Origin: Chitinophaga pinensis
Lineage (GTDB): Bacteria; Bacteroidota; Bacteroidia; UBA4408
Length of the DNA: 64,000 bases
Assembly: GCA_945872355.1 (NCBI GenBank)
Contig: CAMBZU010000003.1
Coordinates: forward strand, 1-64,000
Direction of reading: 5' to 3'
Shown: piece after piece, positions 26,809-35,728 of the stretch
Numbering within the stretch: the stretch's first letter is position 1
Layout of the letters: each line of letters starts with the position of its first letter
Translations under genes and position numbers: made by a program
Notes under the pieces: model-generated
Told to the model about the DNA's origin: nothing
The model's database searches: none
The model's input: only the letters and a program-made list of their open reading frames with translations

Positions 26809-28050
26809 TTATTTTCTTGTAAGCAATGCCATGTAAAAACCATCAGCATCAAAGTGGGTTGGCGTATATCTTTTTTCTCCTTCCATAATCCATTGCTCAC
26901 CATGTTTTTCCATAAACCATTTAATTTGCTCTTCGCCCTCTATGGGTAAAATACTGCATGTAGCATAAACCATTTTACCTCCTGGTTTAACGGTTGGTGC
27001 AAACCTTTCCATGATTTCTTTTTGTTGTTCAATGAGGTTATTAATTTCATGCGGTTGCAATTTCCATTTGGCATCAGGGTTTCTTCTTAAAACCCCTAGG
27101 CCAGAGCAAGGCAAATCTAAAAGCAGTCTATCAGCAGTATTTGCTAGTCTTTTAGCAGTTTTGGTGCTTTCAATTTCTTTAGCTTCTATAATAGATACGC
27201 CAGCTCTGCGTGCCCTTTTCTTCAATTCTTCCAATTTAAAAGCTTTGTTATCAAGTGCAATTAACCGGCCTTTGTTTTGCATCAGCGCTGCCAAGTGCAA
27301 ACTTTTACCACCTGTACCAGCGCAAGCATCAATTACACGCATACCTGGTTTAACTTGTAAAAATTCGGCTACCATTTGTGAAGCGCCATCTTGCACTTCA
27401 AAAAAACCTTCTTTAAATTCGGGCAAACGAAACACATTTCTTCTATAAACCAACTCCACTGCACTTGGGCTCCAAGGCAAAATATTATTTTCTATTTGAT
27501 GTTCGGTAAGTATTTCCTGTAACTTATTTACAGTGGTTTTAATGCTATTGGCCCTTAAAACCATTTTAGGTTCTTGATTGAGTGCAATAGCAATTTTATC
27601 CCATGCTGCACCTAGTTGTTGCTTACATAAATCATCCATCCAATCGGGATAAGATTCTCTTATTTTAGTAACTTTTTCATATTTTCTTAGTCTTTGCTCA
27701 ATGGTATCTGTATTAACTTCCTTAAAAGCAGGTAACATGGGAAGTTCTTTATCTCTAAATACGAACCATGCTGCATAAATTCTATAAAAATGACTGTCGG
27801 TAAAGTTTTTATCAGCATCTGCAGCAGTTGCAATTAATCGCCAATAGCGAATCATGTCGCTGCAGGTTTCATAAATGTAGGTTCTATTTCTAAAATTCCA
27901 TTTTTTATTGGCACGCATTACTTTCTCTAACGCCTTGTCTAAGTTAGTCCCTTCCTTAATCACATCCCGAATCACCATCAAAATATTTTTGGTGAGTATT
28001 TTGTGGTCAAGTACAATCTTTTTTTTAGCCCCCTTAAAATCTTTGTTCAT
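26809..28050 (-). CDS. RsmB/NOP2/Sun-type RNA (cytosine-5) methyltransferase
   Basis: The start at 28050 (MNKDFKGAKKKIVLD) gives 413 residues; the 66 upstream residues in the track are Leu/Ile-rich and lie across a perfect promoter element, so I exclude them. A NusB-like N-terminal region is followed by the methyltransferase: SAM motif I DACAGTGGKSLHL, motif IV LDLPCSGLGVLRRNPDAKW and motif VI YATCSILPIE, which carry the two Cys of this family. The likely product is 16S rRNA m5C, but the exact site cannot be told. Confidence 0.93.
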   Translation of the reverse strand: MNKDFKGAKKKIVLDHKILTKNILMVIRDVIKEGTNLDKALEKVMRANKKWNFRNRTYIYETCSDMIRYWRLIATAADADKNFTDSHFYRIYAAWFVFRDKELPMLPAFKEVNTDTIEQRLRKYEKVTKIRESYPDWMDDLCKQQLGAAWDKIAIALNQEPKMVLRANSIKTTVNKLQEILTEHQIENNILPWSPSAVELVYRRNVFRLPEFKEGFFEVQDGASQMVAEFLQVKPGMRVIDACAGTGGKSLHLAALMQNKGRLIALDNKAFKLEELKKRARRAGVSIIEAKEIESTKTAKRLANTADRLLLDLPCSGLGVLRRNPDAKWKLQPHEINNLIEQQKEIMERFAPTVKPGGKMVYATCSILPIEGEEQIKWFMEKHGEQWIMEGEKRYTPTHFDADGFYMALLTRK

Positions 28051-28072
28051 CTTTTGTGTAAAAATTATGCTG

Positions 28073-28080
28073 CAAATGTA
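28073..28080 (-). promoter_or_regulatory. Predicted -7 promoter element for the rRNA m5C methyltransferase gene
   Basis: Minus-strand TACATTTG, perfect TAnnTTTG, 22 bases before the chosen ATG. Confidence 0.55.
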
Positions 28081-28313
28081 ATTAATAGATTCAAGCATTA
28101 ACAAAGTGATATTTTTCAATTTAAAATTCATTTCTTTGTTAAACAATAATGAGGGCAAGTGTAAACAAGTTGTTTTCTTTTTAATAAACTTGATAGGCAT
28201 GAATTCTTGTTTGACAACTTTCAAAGGAATGACTATTGTTACTGGCATTGGCCTGCGCTTTAGGGTGGGAAGAAATACATTTATAAAAAAGTCACTATAA
28301 AAATAAAATAGAT

Positions 28314-29027
28314 ATGAAAACCATTTTTACCGTTTTATTCGCGTTATTTTGCATTAATTTAAAAGCTCAAGAAAATAAGATTGGAGCCAGCATTAATGTT
28401 AAAGGAATTTCTAGTATAAAGGTGCAACCAGATGAAGGTATTTTAAACCTAAATGCTTCATTTATTGGCTTAGATGTAAATCAAGCCATGCTTGGTTTAG
28501 ATAAAAAAACAAAAGAAATAACACAGCAAATTATAGCTGCTGGTTTGAGTGAAAAAGATCTAAAAACAATTAATTTTCAAATAAACAAAAACATTGTTTA
28601 CCGCAGAGGTTCAGCCAAAGACAGTGGTTATTTTGCCAGCCAAAGTTTACAAGTTAAGTTTGTTTACAGCAAAGAAAAAGTAGCAAAAATTTTAAATGTT
28701 TTTTCAGAGAGCAAAGCAGGTTACAATATGAATTTTGACTTTATTTTGTCAGATACTTTGAAGAAGAAAACTGAAGCTACTTTGATGAAACTTTCAATAA
28801 AAGATGCAAAAATGAAGGCCAATTTATTGACAGCTGAGGCTGGTGTAAAAATAAAAAGAATTAAAGTTATTGAATATGGTGTAGTTTCAGCTAATAGAAC
28901 TTATTCCATGTTGCCCACCAGAAGTATGAGCGCTGATGTAACAGGAGGAGAAGCCATGCAAGGTTTTACCCCAAATGATATTGAAATGAGTGATGAGGTG
29001 CTCATTGTATGGGAATTAGAACAATAA
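28314..29027 (+). CDS. SIMPL domain (DUF541) secreted protein
   Basis: 237 residues. A signal peptide (MKTIFTVLFALFCINLKAQ) is followed by a single SIMPL domain starting ISSIKVQPDEGILNL and including the FQINKNIVY and SMSADVTGGEA segments. SIMPL proteins form large periplasmic oligomers of uncertain role. It stands alone between the divergent methyltransferase and the carboxylase gene. Confidence 0.85.
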   Translation: MKTIFTVLFALFCINLKAQENKIGASINVKGISSIKVQPDEGILNLNASFIGLDVNQAMLGLDKKTKEITQQIIAAGLSEKDLKTINFQINKNIVYRRGSAKDSGYFASQSLQVKFVYSKEKVAKILNVFSESKAGYNMNFDFILSDTLKKKTEATLMKLSIKDAKMKANLLTAEAGVKIKRIKVIEYGVVSANRTYSMLPTRSMSADVTGGEAMQGFTPNDIEMSDEVLIVWELEQ

Positions 29028-29073
29028 GTTTTTATTTTCAAATAGCTTCATTTTAATTTTCCTAAAATTAATA

Positions 29074-29081
29074 TAAGTTTG
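29074..29081 (+). promoter_or_regulatory. Predicted -7 promoter element for the carboxylase gene
   Basis: TAAGTTTG, perfect TAnnTTTG, 19 bases before the ATG. Confidence 0.5.
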
Positions 29082-29100
29082 TAGATTATTTAATAAGCAT

Positions 29101-30642
29101 ATGACAAAAGCAACTGATTTACTTCAGCAAAAAATAAAAGAGGCTCAATTAGGTGGTGGTGAAGCAAGAATTGCATCACAACATAAAAAAGGGAAACTTA
29201 CAGCGCGAGAAAGATTACATTTTTTAATGGATGAAGGTTCATTTCAAGAGATTGGCATGATGGTAACGCACCGTTCAAATGAATTTGGATTAGAGCGTGA
29301 AAAATATTTAGGAGATGGCGTAGTAACAGGTTTTGGCACTATCAATGGCCGTTTGGTTTATGTTTTTTCGCAAGATTTTACTGTATTTGGTGGTTCATTA
29401 AGTGAAACACATGCCGAAAAAATATGTAGAATTATGGATTTGGCTGTTCAAAATGGCGCACCGTTAATTGGTTTAAATGATAGTGGCGGCGCCCGAATAC
29501 AAGAGGGTGTGGTTTCTCTTGGCGGTTATGCTGATATTTTTTACAGAAACACGAGAGCATCTGGAGTTATTCCTCAATTATCGGCTATTATGGGTCCATG
29601 CGCAGGCGGTGCTGTTTATTCGCCAGCCATTACCGATTTTATAATGATGGTTGAAAATACTTCTTATATGTTTGTAACAGGCCCCAATGTGGTTAAGACA
29701 GTTACTCATGAAGAGGTTAGCAGCGAAGAGTTAGGAGGAGCATCAACACATAGCACCAAATCGGGTGTAACACATTTTTCATGTGCTAATGAAATAGAGT
29801 GTATCAATAATATTAAAGCCTTATTGAGTTACATGCCTCAAAACTGTGAAGAGGAAACTCCAATAGTTGCATATGAAGCAGGCAATGAAAAGCGTCCGAA
29901 GTTAAATGATTTGATTCCTGAAAATGCAAATCAGCCCTATGATATGCGTGAAGTAATTTTAGAAGTAATTGATGCAGATTCTTTTTTAGAGGTGCATAAA
30001 AACTTTGCTGAAAATATTGTTGTAGGATTTGCACGCTTAGGGGGTAAAAGTATTGGTATAGTTGCAAATCAACCTGCCTTTTTAGCGGGTGTTTTAGATA
30101 TAAAATCATCTAATAAAGCAGCTAGGTTTGTGCGATTTTGTGATTCATTTAATATTCCTTTATTAGTTTTTGAAGATGTACCGGGTTTTTTACCAGGCAC
30201 CGATCAAGAGTGGAATGGCATTATAACTAATGGCGCAAAATTATTATATGCTTTCTGTGAAGCCACAGTGCCAAGGATTACGGTGATAACAAGGAAGGCT
30301 TATGGTGGAGCTTACGATGTAATGAATAGCAAGCATATTGGAGCTGATATGAATTATGCTTGGCCAACTGCAGAAATTGCTGTAATGGGAGCAAAAGGAG
30401 CAGCAGAAATTATTTTTAAATCAGAAATATCCTCAGCTAAAGATCCTGCAGCAAAGTTAAAGGAAAAAGAAAGTGAGTATATTGAACATTTTGCAAACCC
30501 TTATCGTGCGGCCGAAAGGGGATATGTTGATGAAGTAATTATACCAGAAGATACCCGAGAAAAATTAATTACAGCATTTAAAATGTTGAAGAACAAAGTT
30601 TATAATATGCCTCGTAAGAAACATGGAAATATTCCACTTTAA
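29101..30642 (+). CDS. Acyl-CoA carboxylase beta (carboxyltransferase) subunit, propionyl-CoA type
   Basis: 513 residues, the usual length for PccB-type carboxyltransferase subunits, which move CO2 from biotin to an acyl-CoA, usually propionyl-CoA to give methylmalonyl-CoA. Motifs: [18 protein letters not shown] near the N-terminus, [14 protein letters not shown] and [13 protein letters not shown] (first crotonase-like half), and [14 protein letters not shown] and [11 protein letters not shown] (second half). The biotin carboxylase/carrier subunit is not in the window. Methylmalonyl-CoA mutase would need B12, an indirect link to the riboswitch at 52.6 kb. Confidence 0.93.
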   Translation: MTKATDLLQQKIKEAQLGGGEARIASQHKKGKLTARERLHFLMDEGSFQEIGMMVTHRSNEFGLEREKYLGDGVVTGFGTINGRLVYVFSQDFTVFGGSLSETHAEKICRIMDLAVQNGAPLIGLNDSGGARIQEGVVSLGGYADIFYRNTRASGVIPQLSAIMGPCAGGAVYSPAITDFIMMVENTSYMFVTGPNVVKTVTHEEVSSEELGGASTHSTKSGVTHFSCANEIECINNIKALLSYMPQNCEEETPIVAYEAGNEKRPKLNDLIPENANQPYDMREVILEVIDADSFLEVHKNFAENIVVGFARLGGKSIGIVANQPAFLAGVLDIKSSNKAARFVRFCDSFNIPLLVFEDVPGFLPGTDQEWNGIITNGAKLLYAFCEATVPRITVITRKAYGGAYDVMNSKHIGADMNYAWPTAEIAVMGAKGAAEIIFKSEISSAKDPAAKLKEKESEYIEHFANPYRAAERGYVDEVIIPEDTREKLITAFKMLKNKVYNMPRKKHGNIPL

Positions 30643-30662
30643 ATTTACTTAGAAAAAGATCC

Positions 30663-33600
30663 TTGAACAAGTTTAGGTTAGAAATTATAAGAATTTTAGG
30701 CGTTTTAGCTTTATTGCTTTGGCATTTAAATGTAGCTGCACAAAAAAACAATTTTAGTTTTGATCATTTAGGGATACGAGAAGGTTTATCGCAGAGCTAT
30801 GTAAACTGCGTAGTTCAGGATAAACAAGGTTTTATGTGGTTTGGAACGCAAGATGGCTTGAACAAGTATGATGGTTATCATTTTAAAGTTTTTAAAAACA
30901 ATCCCAAAGAAGCTAATTCAATTTCAAGTAATTTTATTCATTCAATTGTAGCTGATGATAAAGGCAATTTATGGATTGCAACAGATAATGGATTAAATAA
31001 GTTTGACCCAATAACAGAACAGTTTTCGCTTTTTCAGTTACAAGGCAAAGGAAGCGAACTCAAACAAAAATTTACCTCTTTATTGGTGAGTAAAGATCTG
31101 ATATATGCCGCAACAGCCAATAACGGAATCTATACTTTAAAAGTTAGTGACCCCAAGGCTAAACTTACGAGCTTGCTGGGGAATCAAAATCTTAAAAACA
31201 GTATTATACAATGCTTGTATATTGATAATGATAAGCTCCTTTGGATTGCTACCAATAATGTAGGATTAATATCCTATGATTTGCGAAAGAAATCAGTAGT
31301 GCAGTATCAAAACAATTATCAGTTCAAATTGAATAGCAATTGTATTTTTTCAATATATGAGCTAAATCAAACGTTCCTTTGGTTAGGTACCGATAATGGT
31401 TTAAATATTTTAAACAAAAAAACAGGAGCTATAGAGGTTGTTCAAAATGATATACTTAAACCGAATAGTTTAAGTAATAATGTTGTTAAGGGTATATTTC
31501 AAGATCATTCGGGTACTATTTGGCTAGCAACCAATGGAGGTCTTAACAAATACAATAACAAGCCAAATAATTTTGCAAGATTTCAATATTCACCAGAAAA
31601 TAGAAAGGGCATTAATGGAAATAAAGTAAACTGTATTTATGAAGATAAAACAGGTACTGTGTGGGTTGGAACAGAATCAGGGATTAATAAATTTGATCGA
31701 ATTCAAAATAAGTTTAAACTTTTTACACCAAGAATAAACTTTAATTTAACAGACTTTACCAACAATGTTTGGAGTATTTTTGATGACACAGAAAGCAACA
31801 TTCTTTATGTAGGAAGTGATGCAGGGCTCACTGTTTTTGAGAGAGAAACAGGTACAAGTTTTACAATATCAATGCCCTCTACAATTAAATCGGCATCAGC
31901 TGCTGTAACCTCCATTCAGCCATATATGGATCAAAAGCTGTTAATTGGATGCGAGCATGGATTATTTGAGTATCATAAAATTAATCATTCCATTGTTCCA
32001 TTTAAATTAAACACGCAACAAAAAGACCTGTTAAGAGATAAATTTATATTGTGCATTAAAATTGACACTAAGGGCAATTTATGGGTGGGTACAAAAGAAG
32101 GCCTCTTTAAAATAGATTTAAAAAATCGCAATACCGACTATTTTGTGAGTAATAGTAATGCCAGTATTGCATTGTCCAATAATGATATTCGAGTTATATT
32201 TGAAGACGCTGATGGAAATATTTGGATTGGCACCAATGGTGGAGGCCTTAATAAAGTAGATTATATTGCAGCAACAAAAAAGATTACCGATAAGATTTAC
32301 TTTGTAAAATACCTATCAAATGCAGAAGATGAAACCACTTTAAGTAATAATAATATTTTAAGTATTAACCAAACTAAAAAGGGTTACTTGTGGTTGGGTA
32401 CTTACGGAGGTGGGGTGAATGAGTTTGATATAAGTACAGGCAAGGTAAATAGGTTTAGTGCAGCACTAAAGGGCTTGCAAAGTAGTACCATTTATAGTAT
32501 TTTAAAAGAGCGTAATAATTTATTGTGGTTTAGCACGAATAATGGTTTAATAAAGCTTCAATTAAAAGATACTTCAATAACGAGCTATTTTGAGAACGAT
32601 GGTTTACAGAGCAATGAGTTTAATAGTGGTTCAGCTTTTAAGTCAGACAAAGGTGAGTTATTTTTTGGTGGTGTAGAAGGGTTTAATGCATTTTACCCAG
32701 CGCAAATTTTACATGATACCATTGCTCCAAATGTTGTAATTACAGCATTAAAGATATTTAATCAACCTATTGATGCACTTAAAAGTAAAATATTAAAGAA
32801 AAGCATCTCATTTGCCGAAAGCATTTCACTTTCATATAAACAAAACTTTTTTTCATTTGAGTTTTCGGCGCTTCACTTTTCTTCGCCAGAAAATAATGAG
32901 TTTAAATACATGATGGAGGGCTTAGATGAAGATTGGAATTATGTTGGCACTCAAAATCAAGCTTATTATACCAATTTAGAACCGGGTGAATACGTGTTTA
33001 AAGTTTTAGGTTCTAACTCTGATGGTATATGGAGCAAAACGCCTGCAACCATTAAAATAAGAATTACACCTCCTTTTTGGAAAACCTGGTGGTTTAGATT
33101 GCTTGGGGTAATTATAGTGATTGCTATTGTGTATTTTTATAATAGACAGCGTTTAAACAGGGTAGTTAAACAGAAGCGATTGCTCGAAAATCAAATTAGG
33201 GAGCGCACTGCCACTGTAATGAAGCAGAAAGAAGAAATTGAAAATCAAAAGTCTATTATAGAGGAACAAAAAAAGAAGACTGAAAGTTTAGTGCATAGTA
33301 TTTTACCCAAAGAAACCGCCGAAGAACTTATAAATAAAGGTTTTTCGAGGCCTAGAAATTATAGTTTATGCACTGTGATGTTTACCGATTTTCAGGGGTT
33401 TACCAAAATTGCCGAGAAATTAAGACCCCAGCAATTGATTGATGAATTAGATAAGTACTTTAGTAAATTTGATGAAATTATTGGAAAATATAACATGGAA
33501 CGCATCAAAACAATTGGAGATTCGTACATGTGCGCGGGAGGTATTCCAATTAGAAATAAAAGCAATCCGATTGAATCAGTATTAGCAGCTTTGGAAATAC

Positions 33601-34586
33601 AGCGTTTTATGCAAGATGCTTTTATAGAAGTTGATGGCATTAAATACGAGTGGAAATTAAGATTAGGAATAAATACAGGCGAAATTATTGCAGGTGTGAT
33701 TGGAAAAACTAAATTTGCTTTTGATATTTGGGGAGATACCGTAAATACTGCAAGCAGAACAGAGAGCAGTGGAGAGGCGGGGAAAGTAAATATAACAAAG
33801 GCTACTTATGAATACATTAAAGATTTTTTTGTTTGCACTTATAGAGGAAAAATTTCGGCCAAGAACAAGGGAGAAATTGAAATGTACTTTGTGGAGCGCA
33901 TTAAACCAGAACTTTCATTAGACACACAGGGTATGACACCAAACGAAATATTCAATGAGAAATTTTCTCAATTGTTGCTCGATAAATTCAGCTTCAAAAA
34001 ATCCGAATCGAGGATCTTAAAGTTATTATCGGATAGGTTACCTGAAGGGCTTTATTATCACGGCATACATCATACTATAGATGTTACCAATTCAGCCGAA
34101 GAAATAGCAAGAGAGGAGGGAGTAGAAGGAGAGGATTTGTTTTTATTAAAAACAGCAGCACTTTTTCATGATGCTGGTTTTGTGCAGGAATATGTAAAAA
34201 ATGAGAAAATTGGGGTAAGCTTTGCCAGAGAAGTGTTACCAAAATATGGTTATACCGACCGTCAAATAGACATTATTGATGGGATTATTATGGCCACAGA
34301 AATACCTCAAAATCCAAAAACACATTTAGAAATGATAATGTGTGATGCCGATTTAGATTATTTAGGCAGAGAAGATTTTTATGAAATATCAGCATCGTTA
34401 AAAAAGGAGTTGATAGCATTTGGCAAAATTCAAGGCGATCAACAATGGGATCAAATGCAAATTCCATTTCTTGAAAAACACGAGTACTTTACTGAAACTA
34501 ATAAACGCAGAAGACAACCTAATAAGCTAAAACGCATTGAAGAGATAAAGGGAAAGCTAGCAGATATTGGCAATTATTCAAGCTAA
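30663..34586 (+). CDS. Membrane sensor: two-component-regulator propeller, Y_Y_Y, class III adenylate cyclase, HD domain
   Basis: 1307 residues. The only start that keeps the signal peptide (about 1-27, ending NVAAQ) is TTG 30663. About ten Reg_prop blades follow (WFGTQDGLNKYDG, LWIATDNGLNKFD, IWLATNGGLNKY), then a Y_Y_Y domain (YMMEGLDEDWNYVG), a transmembrane helix near 808-826 and a coiled coil to about 885. The class III cyclase (about 898-1075) has metal Asp in MFTDFQGF, Lys in IKTIGDSY and Asp in FDIWGDTVN; that Lys/Asp pair indicates ATP as substrate. The C-terminal HD domain (about 1125-1250) has HGIHHT, LFHDAG and CDADLDYL. Ligand and HD substrate are unknown. Confidence 0.9.
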   Translation: MNKFRLEIIRILGVLALLLWHLNVAAQKNNFSFDHLGIREGLSQSYVNCVVQDKQGFMWFGTQDGLNKYDGYHFKVFKNNPKEANSISSNFIHSIVADDKGNLWIATDNGLNKFDPITEQFSLFQLQGKGSELKQKFTSLLVSKDLIYAATANNGIYTLKVSDPKAKLTSLLGNQNLKNSIIQCLYIDNDKLLWIATNNVGLISYDLRKKSVVQYQNNYQFKLNSNCIFSIYELNQTFLWLGTDNGLNILNKKTGAIEVVQNDILKPNSLSNNVVKGIFQDHSGTIWLATNGGLNKYNNKPNNFARFQYSPENRKGINGNKVNCIYEDKTGTVWVGTESGINKFDRIQNKFKLFTPRINFNLTDFTNNVWSIFDDTESNILYVGSDAGLTVFERETGTSFTISMPSTIKSASAAVTSIQPYMDQKLLIGCEHGLFEYHKINHSIVPFKLNTQQKDLLRDKFILCIKIDTKGNLWVGTKEGLFKIDLKNRNTDYFVSNSNASIALSNNDIRVIFEDADGNIWIGTNGGGLNKVDYIAATKKITDKIYFVKYLSNAEDETTLSNNNILSINQTKKGYLWLGTYGGGVNEFDISTGKVNRFSAALKGLQSSTIYSILKERNNLLWFSTNNGLIKLQLKDTSITSYFENDGLQSNEFNSGSAFKSDKGELFFGGVEGFNAFYPAQILHDTIAPNVVITALKIFNQPIDALKSKILKKSISFAESISLSYKQNFFSFEFSALHFSSPENNEFKYMMEGLDEDWNYVGTQNQAYYTNLEPGEYVFKVLGSNSDGIWSKTPATIKIRITPPFWKTWWFRLLGVIIVIAIVYFYNRQRLNRVVKQKRLLENQIRERTATVMKQKEEIENQKSIIEEQKKKTESLVHSILPKETAEELINKGFSRPRNYSLCTVMFTDFQGFTKIAEKLRPQQLIDELDKYFSKFDEIIGKYNMERIKTIGDSYMCAGGIPIRNKSNPIESVLAALEIQRFMQDAFIEVDGIKYEWKLRLGINTGEIIAGVIGKTKFAFDIWGDTVNTASRTESSGEAGKVNITKATYEYIKDFFVCTYRGKISAKNKGEIEMYFVERIKPELSLDTQGMTPNEIFNEKFSQLLLDKFSFKKSESRILKLLSDRLPEGLYYHGIHHTIDVTNSAEEIAREEGVEGEDLFLLKTAALFHDAGFVQEYVKNEKIGVSFAREVLPKYGYTDRQIDIIDGIIMATEIPQNPKTHLEMIMCDADLDYLGREDFYEISASLKKELIAFGKIQGDQQWDQMQIPFLEKHEYFTETNKRRRQPNKLKRIEEIKGKLADIGNYSS

Positions 34587-34588
34587 AA

Positions 34589-34644
34589 ATTAATAGCATT
34601 TGACTGTGCTATTGGCATCATTATTTACGGCCTAAATAATGATG
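34589..34644 (+). terminator. Paired hairpins after the cyclase gene
   Basis: A small AATAGCA/TGCTATT stem, then a perfect 12-bp stem CATCATTATTTA / TAAATAATGATG (34616-34644) with a CGGCC loop and a T-rich tail. Probably the end of the cyclase transcript; the T-run is weak. Confidence 0.5.
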
Positions 34645-34733
34645 GTTTCTTTGTTAAACAGTATGTTTTTATGTTCAATAAATACTAACCCATTTAAAGC
34701 ACCAAAGCTTTATGCTAGTAAGAAGTTAAAAAA

Positions 34734-34764
34734 AGGGCGGAAGTTCAATTAAGTACTTCCACCC
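34734..34764 (-). terminator. Probable terminator, minus strand
   Basis: AGGGTGGAAGT / ACTTCCGCCCT imperfect stem on the minus strand followed by a run of seven T. It would end transcripts coming from the T9SS cargo remnant and small ORF upstream. Confidence 0.55.
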
Positions 34765-34782
34765 TGCTATTGCTAATGAGTT

Positions 34783-34935
34783 TTATGGTAAGGGCTGATC
34801 GCTAATTAACCAATTGTCATTTATTTTTTCACTAAAAGCTTGTTCTTTATCTGCTTGTTCACAAGTTAATTTATGAATTATTACTTTCTTAGGAGATACT
34901 CTCCAATTTTTTTATACAACAAATTTATCCTCCAT
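34783..34935 (-). pseudogene. Small ORF (50 codons) with an in-frame TAA
   Basis: Starts at ATG 34935, two bases after the cargo remnant's stop, and reads MEDKFVV, then TAA, then NWRVSPKKVIIHKL and FSEKINDNWLISDQPLP to a stop at 34783. The composition after the TAA is protein-like. A poly-A run at the stop could be a frameshift site. I do not recognise the family. Confidence 0.3.
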
Positions 34936-34937
34936 GC

Positions 34938-35687
34938 CTATTCTTTTATAATCTTAAAAGACTGCTTCATATTTTCTCCAATAAAGAACATAAAAATACC
35001 ACCTGATAAATTAACCAAATCAATTGCTATGTTTTGAGATTTAAGTTTTCCAGTCATGACAACTCTTCCTGTGTTATCATAAATGGAATAAACCTCACCA
35101 ATAAGTTTGCTGTCTGCCTTTACATTAATTATGTTTTGTGCAGGGTTTGGAAACACAGAGAATAAATTTTCTTGTGAGGTTTCATTTATACCTACGTTGT
35201 TATTTACCGTTAAAACTGCTGCAGAAGAAGTGTCGGTACAAGAGCCTGAAGAAACAATACATCGGAATGGCTGATTGTTATTGCTCAATGTTGTATTTAC
35301 AATTGTAAGTGTGTCATTCCCTGTGCCACTATATTGTCCAACACTATTTAAATTTTGAAAACCAACACCAAGGTCTGTTTGCCATTGATAAGTGGACAAT
35401 GGGTTTGATGCTGCTGTTGTGAATTGAGCGTTATTAGAAATGTTAACCGATTGATTTATTGGTTGCGTACTAACTGACAATTGACAATTGTTGTATAAGT
35501 TTGTTATTTCTTGTTGGGTAAGGGCACGGTTCCAGATGCCGATATCGTCTAACTTGCCATTGAAAAAATAGCCATACGGTGGCATTAATTCATCTGGGAA
35601 GTAACCAGCAATCATTGGTAGTGAATTTGAGGTCAATGTACCGGGAGCATTTAAACTAATAACACAAAAATAGCCTTTCCCTTGCAC
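34938..35687 (-). pseudogene. 5'-truncated T9SS cargo protein (LamG remnant, Ig-like region, sorting domain)
   Basis: The 249-residue frame starts (GTG) in the middle of a LamG/concanavalin-like domain, whose last part is recognisable as GKLDDIGIWNRALTQQEI; compare GKIDEVRIWHRALT in the intact cargo gene at 57.3 kb. An Ig-like segment (STYQWQTDLG ... FRCIVSSG) and a sorting domain (LFSVFPNPAQNIINV ... KQSFKIIKE) follow. There is a stop immediately upstream and no signal peptide, so it is a decayed gene. It lies 41 bases downstream of the giant cargo gene. Confidence 0.75.
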
Positions 35688-35728
35688 CTAAAGTATGCCT
35701 TTGCGCAATTTGGGTTATATAAACTTAA

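Noticed and set aside
35688-35728. Joining the giant cargo gene and the truncated cargo ORF as one frameshifted gene
   Set aside because: The giant gene already ends in a complete sorting domain, so the downstream ORF with its own sorting domain must be a separate, decayed gene.
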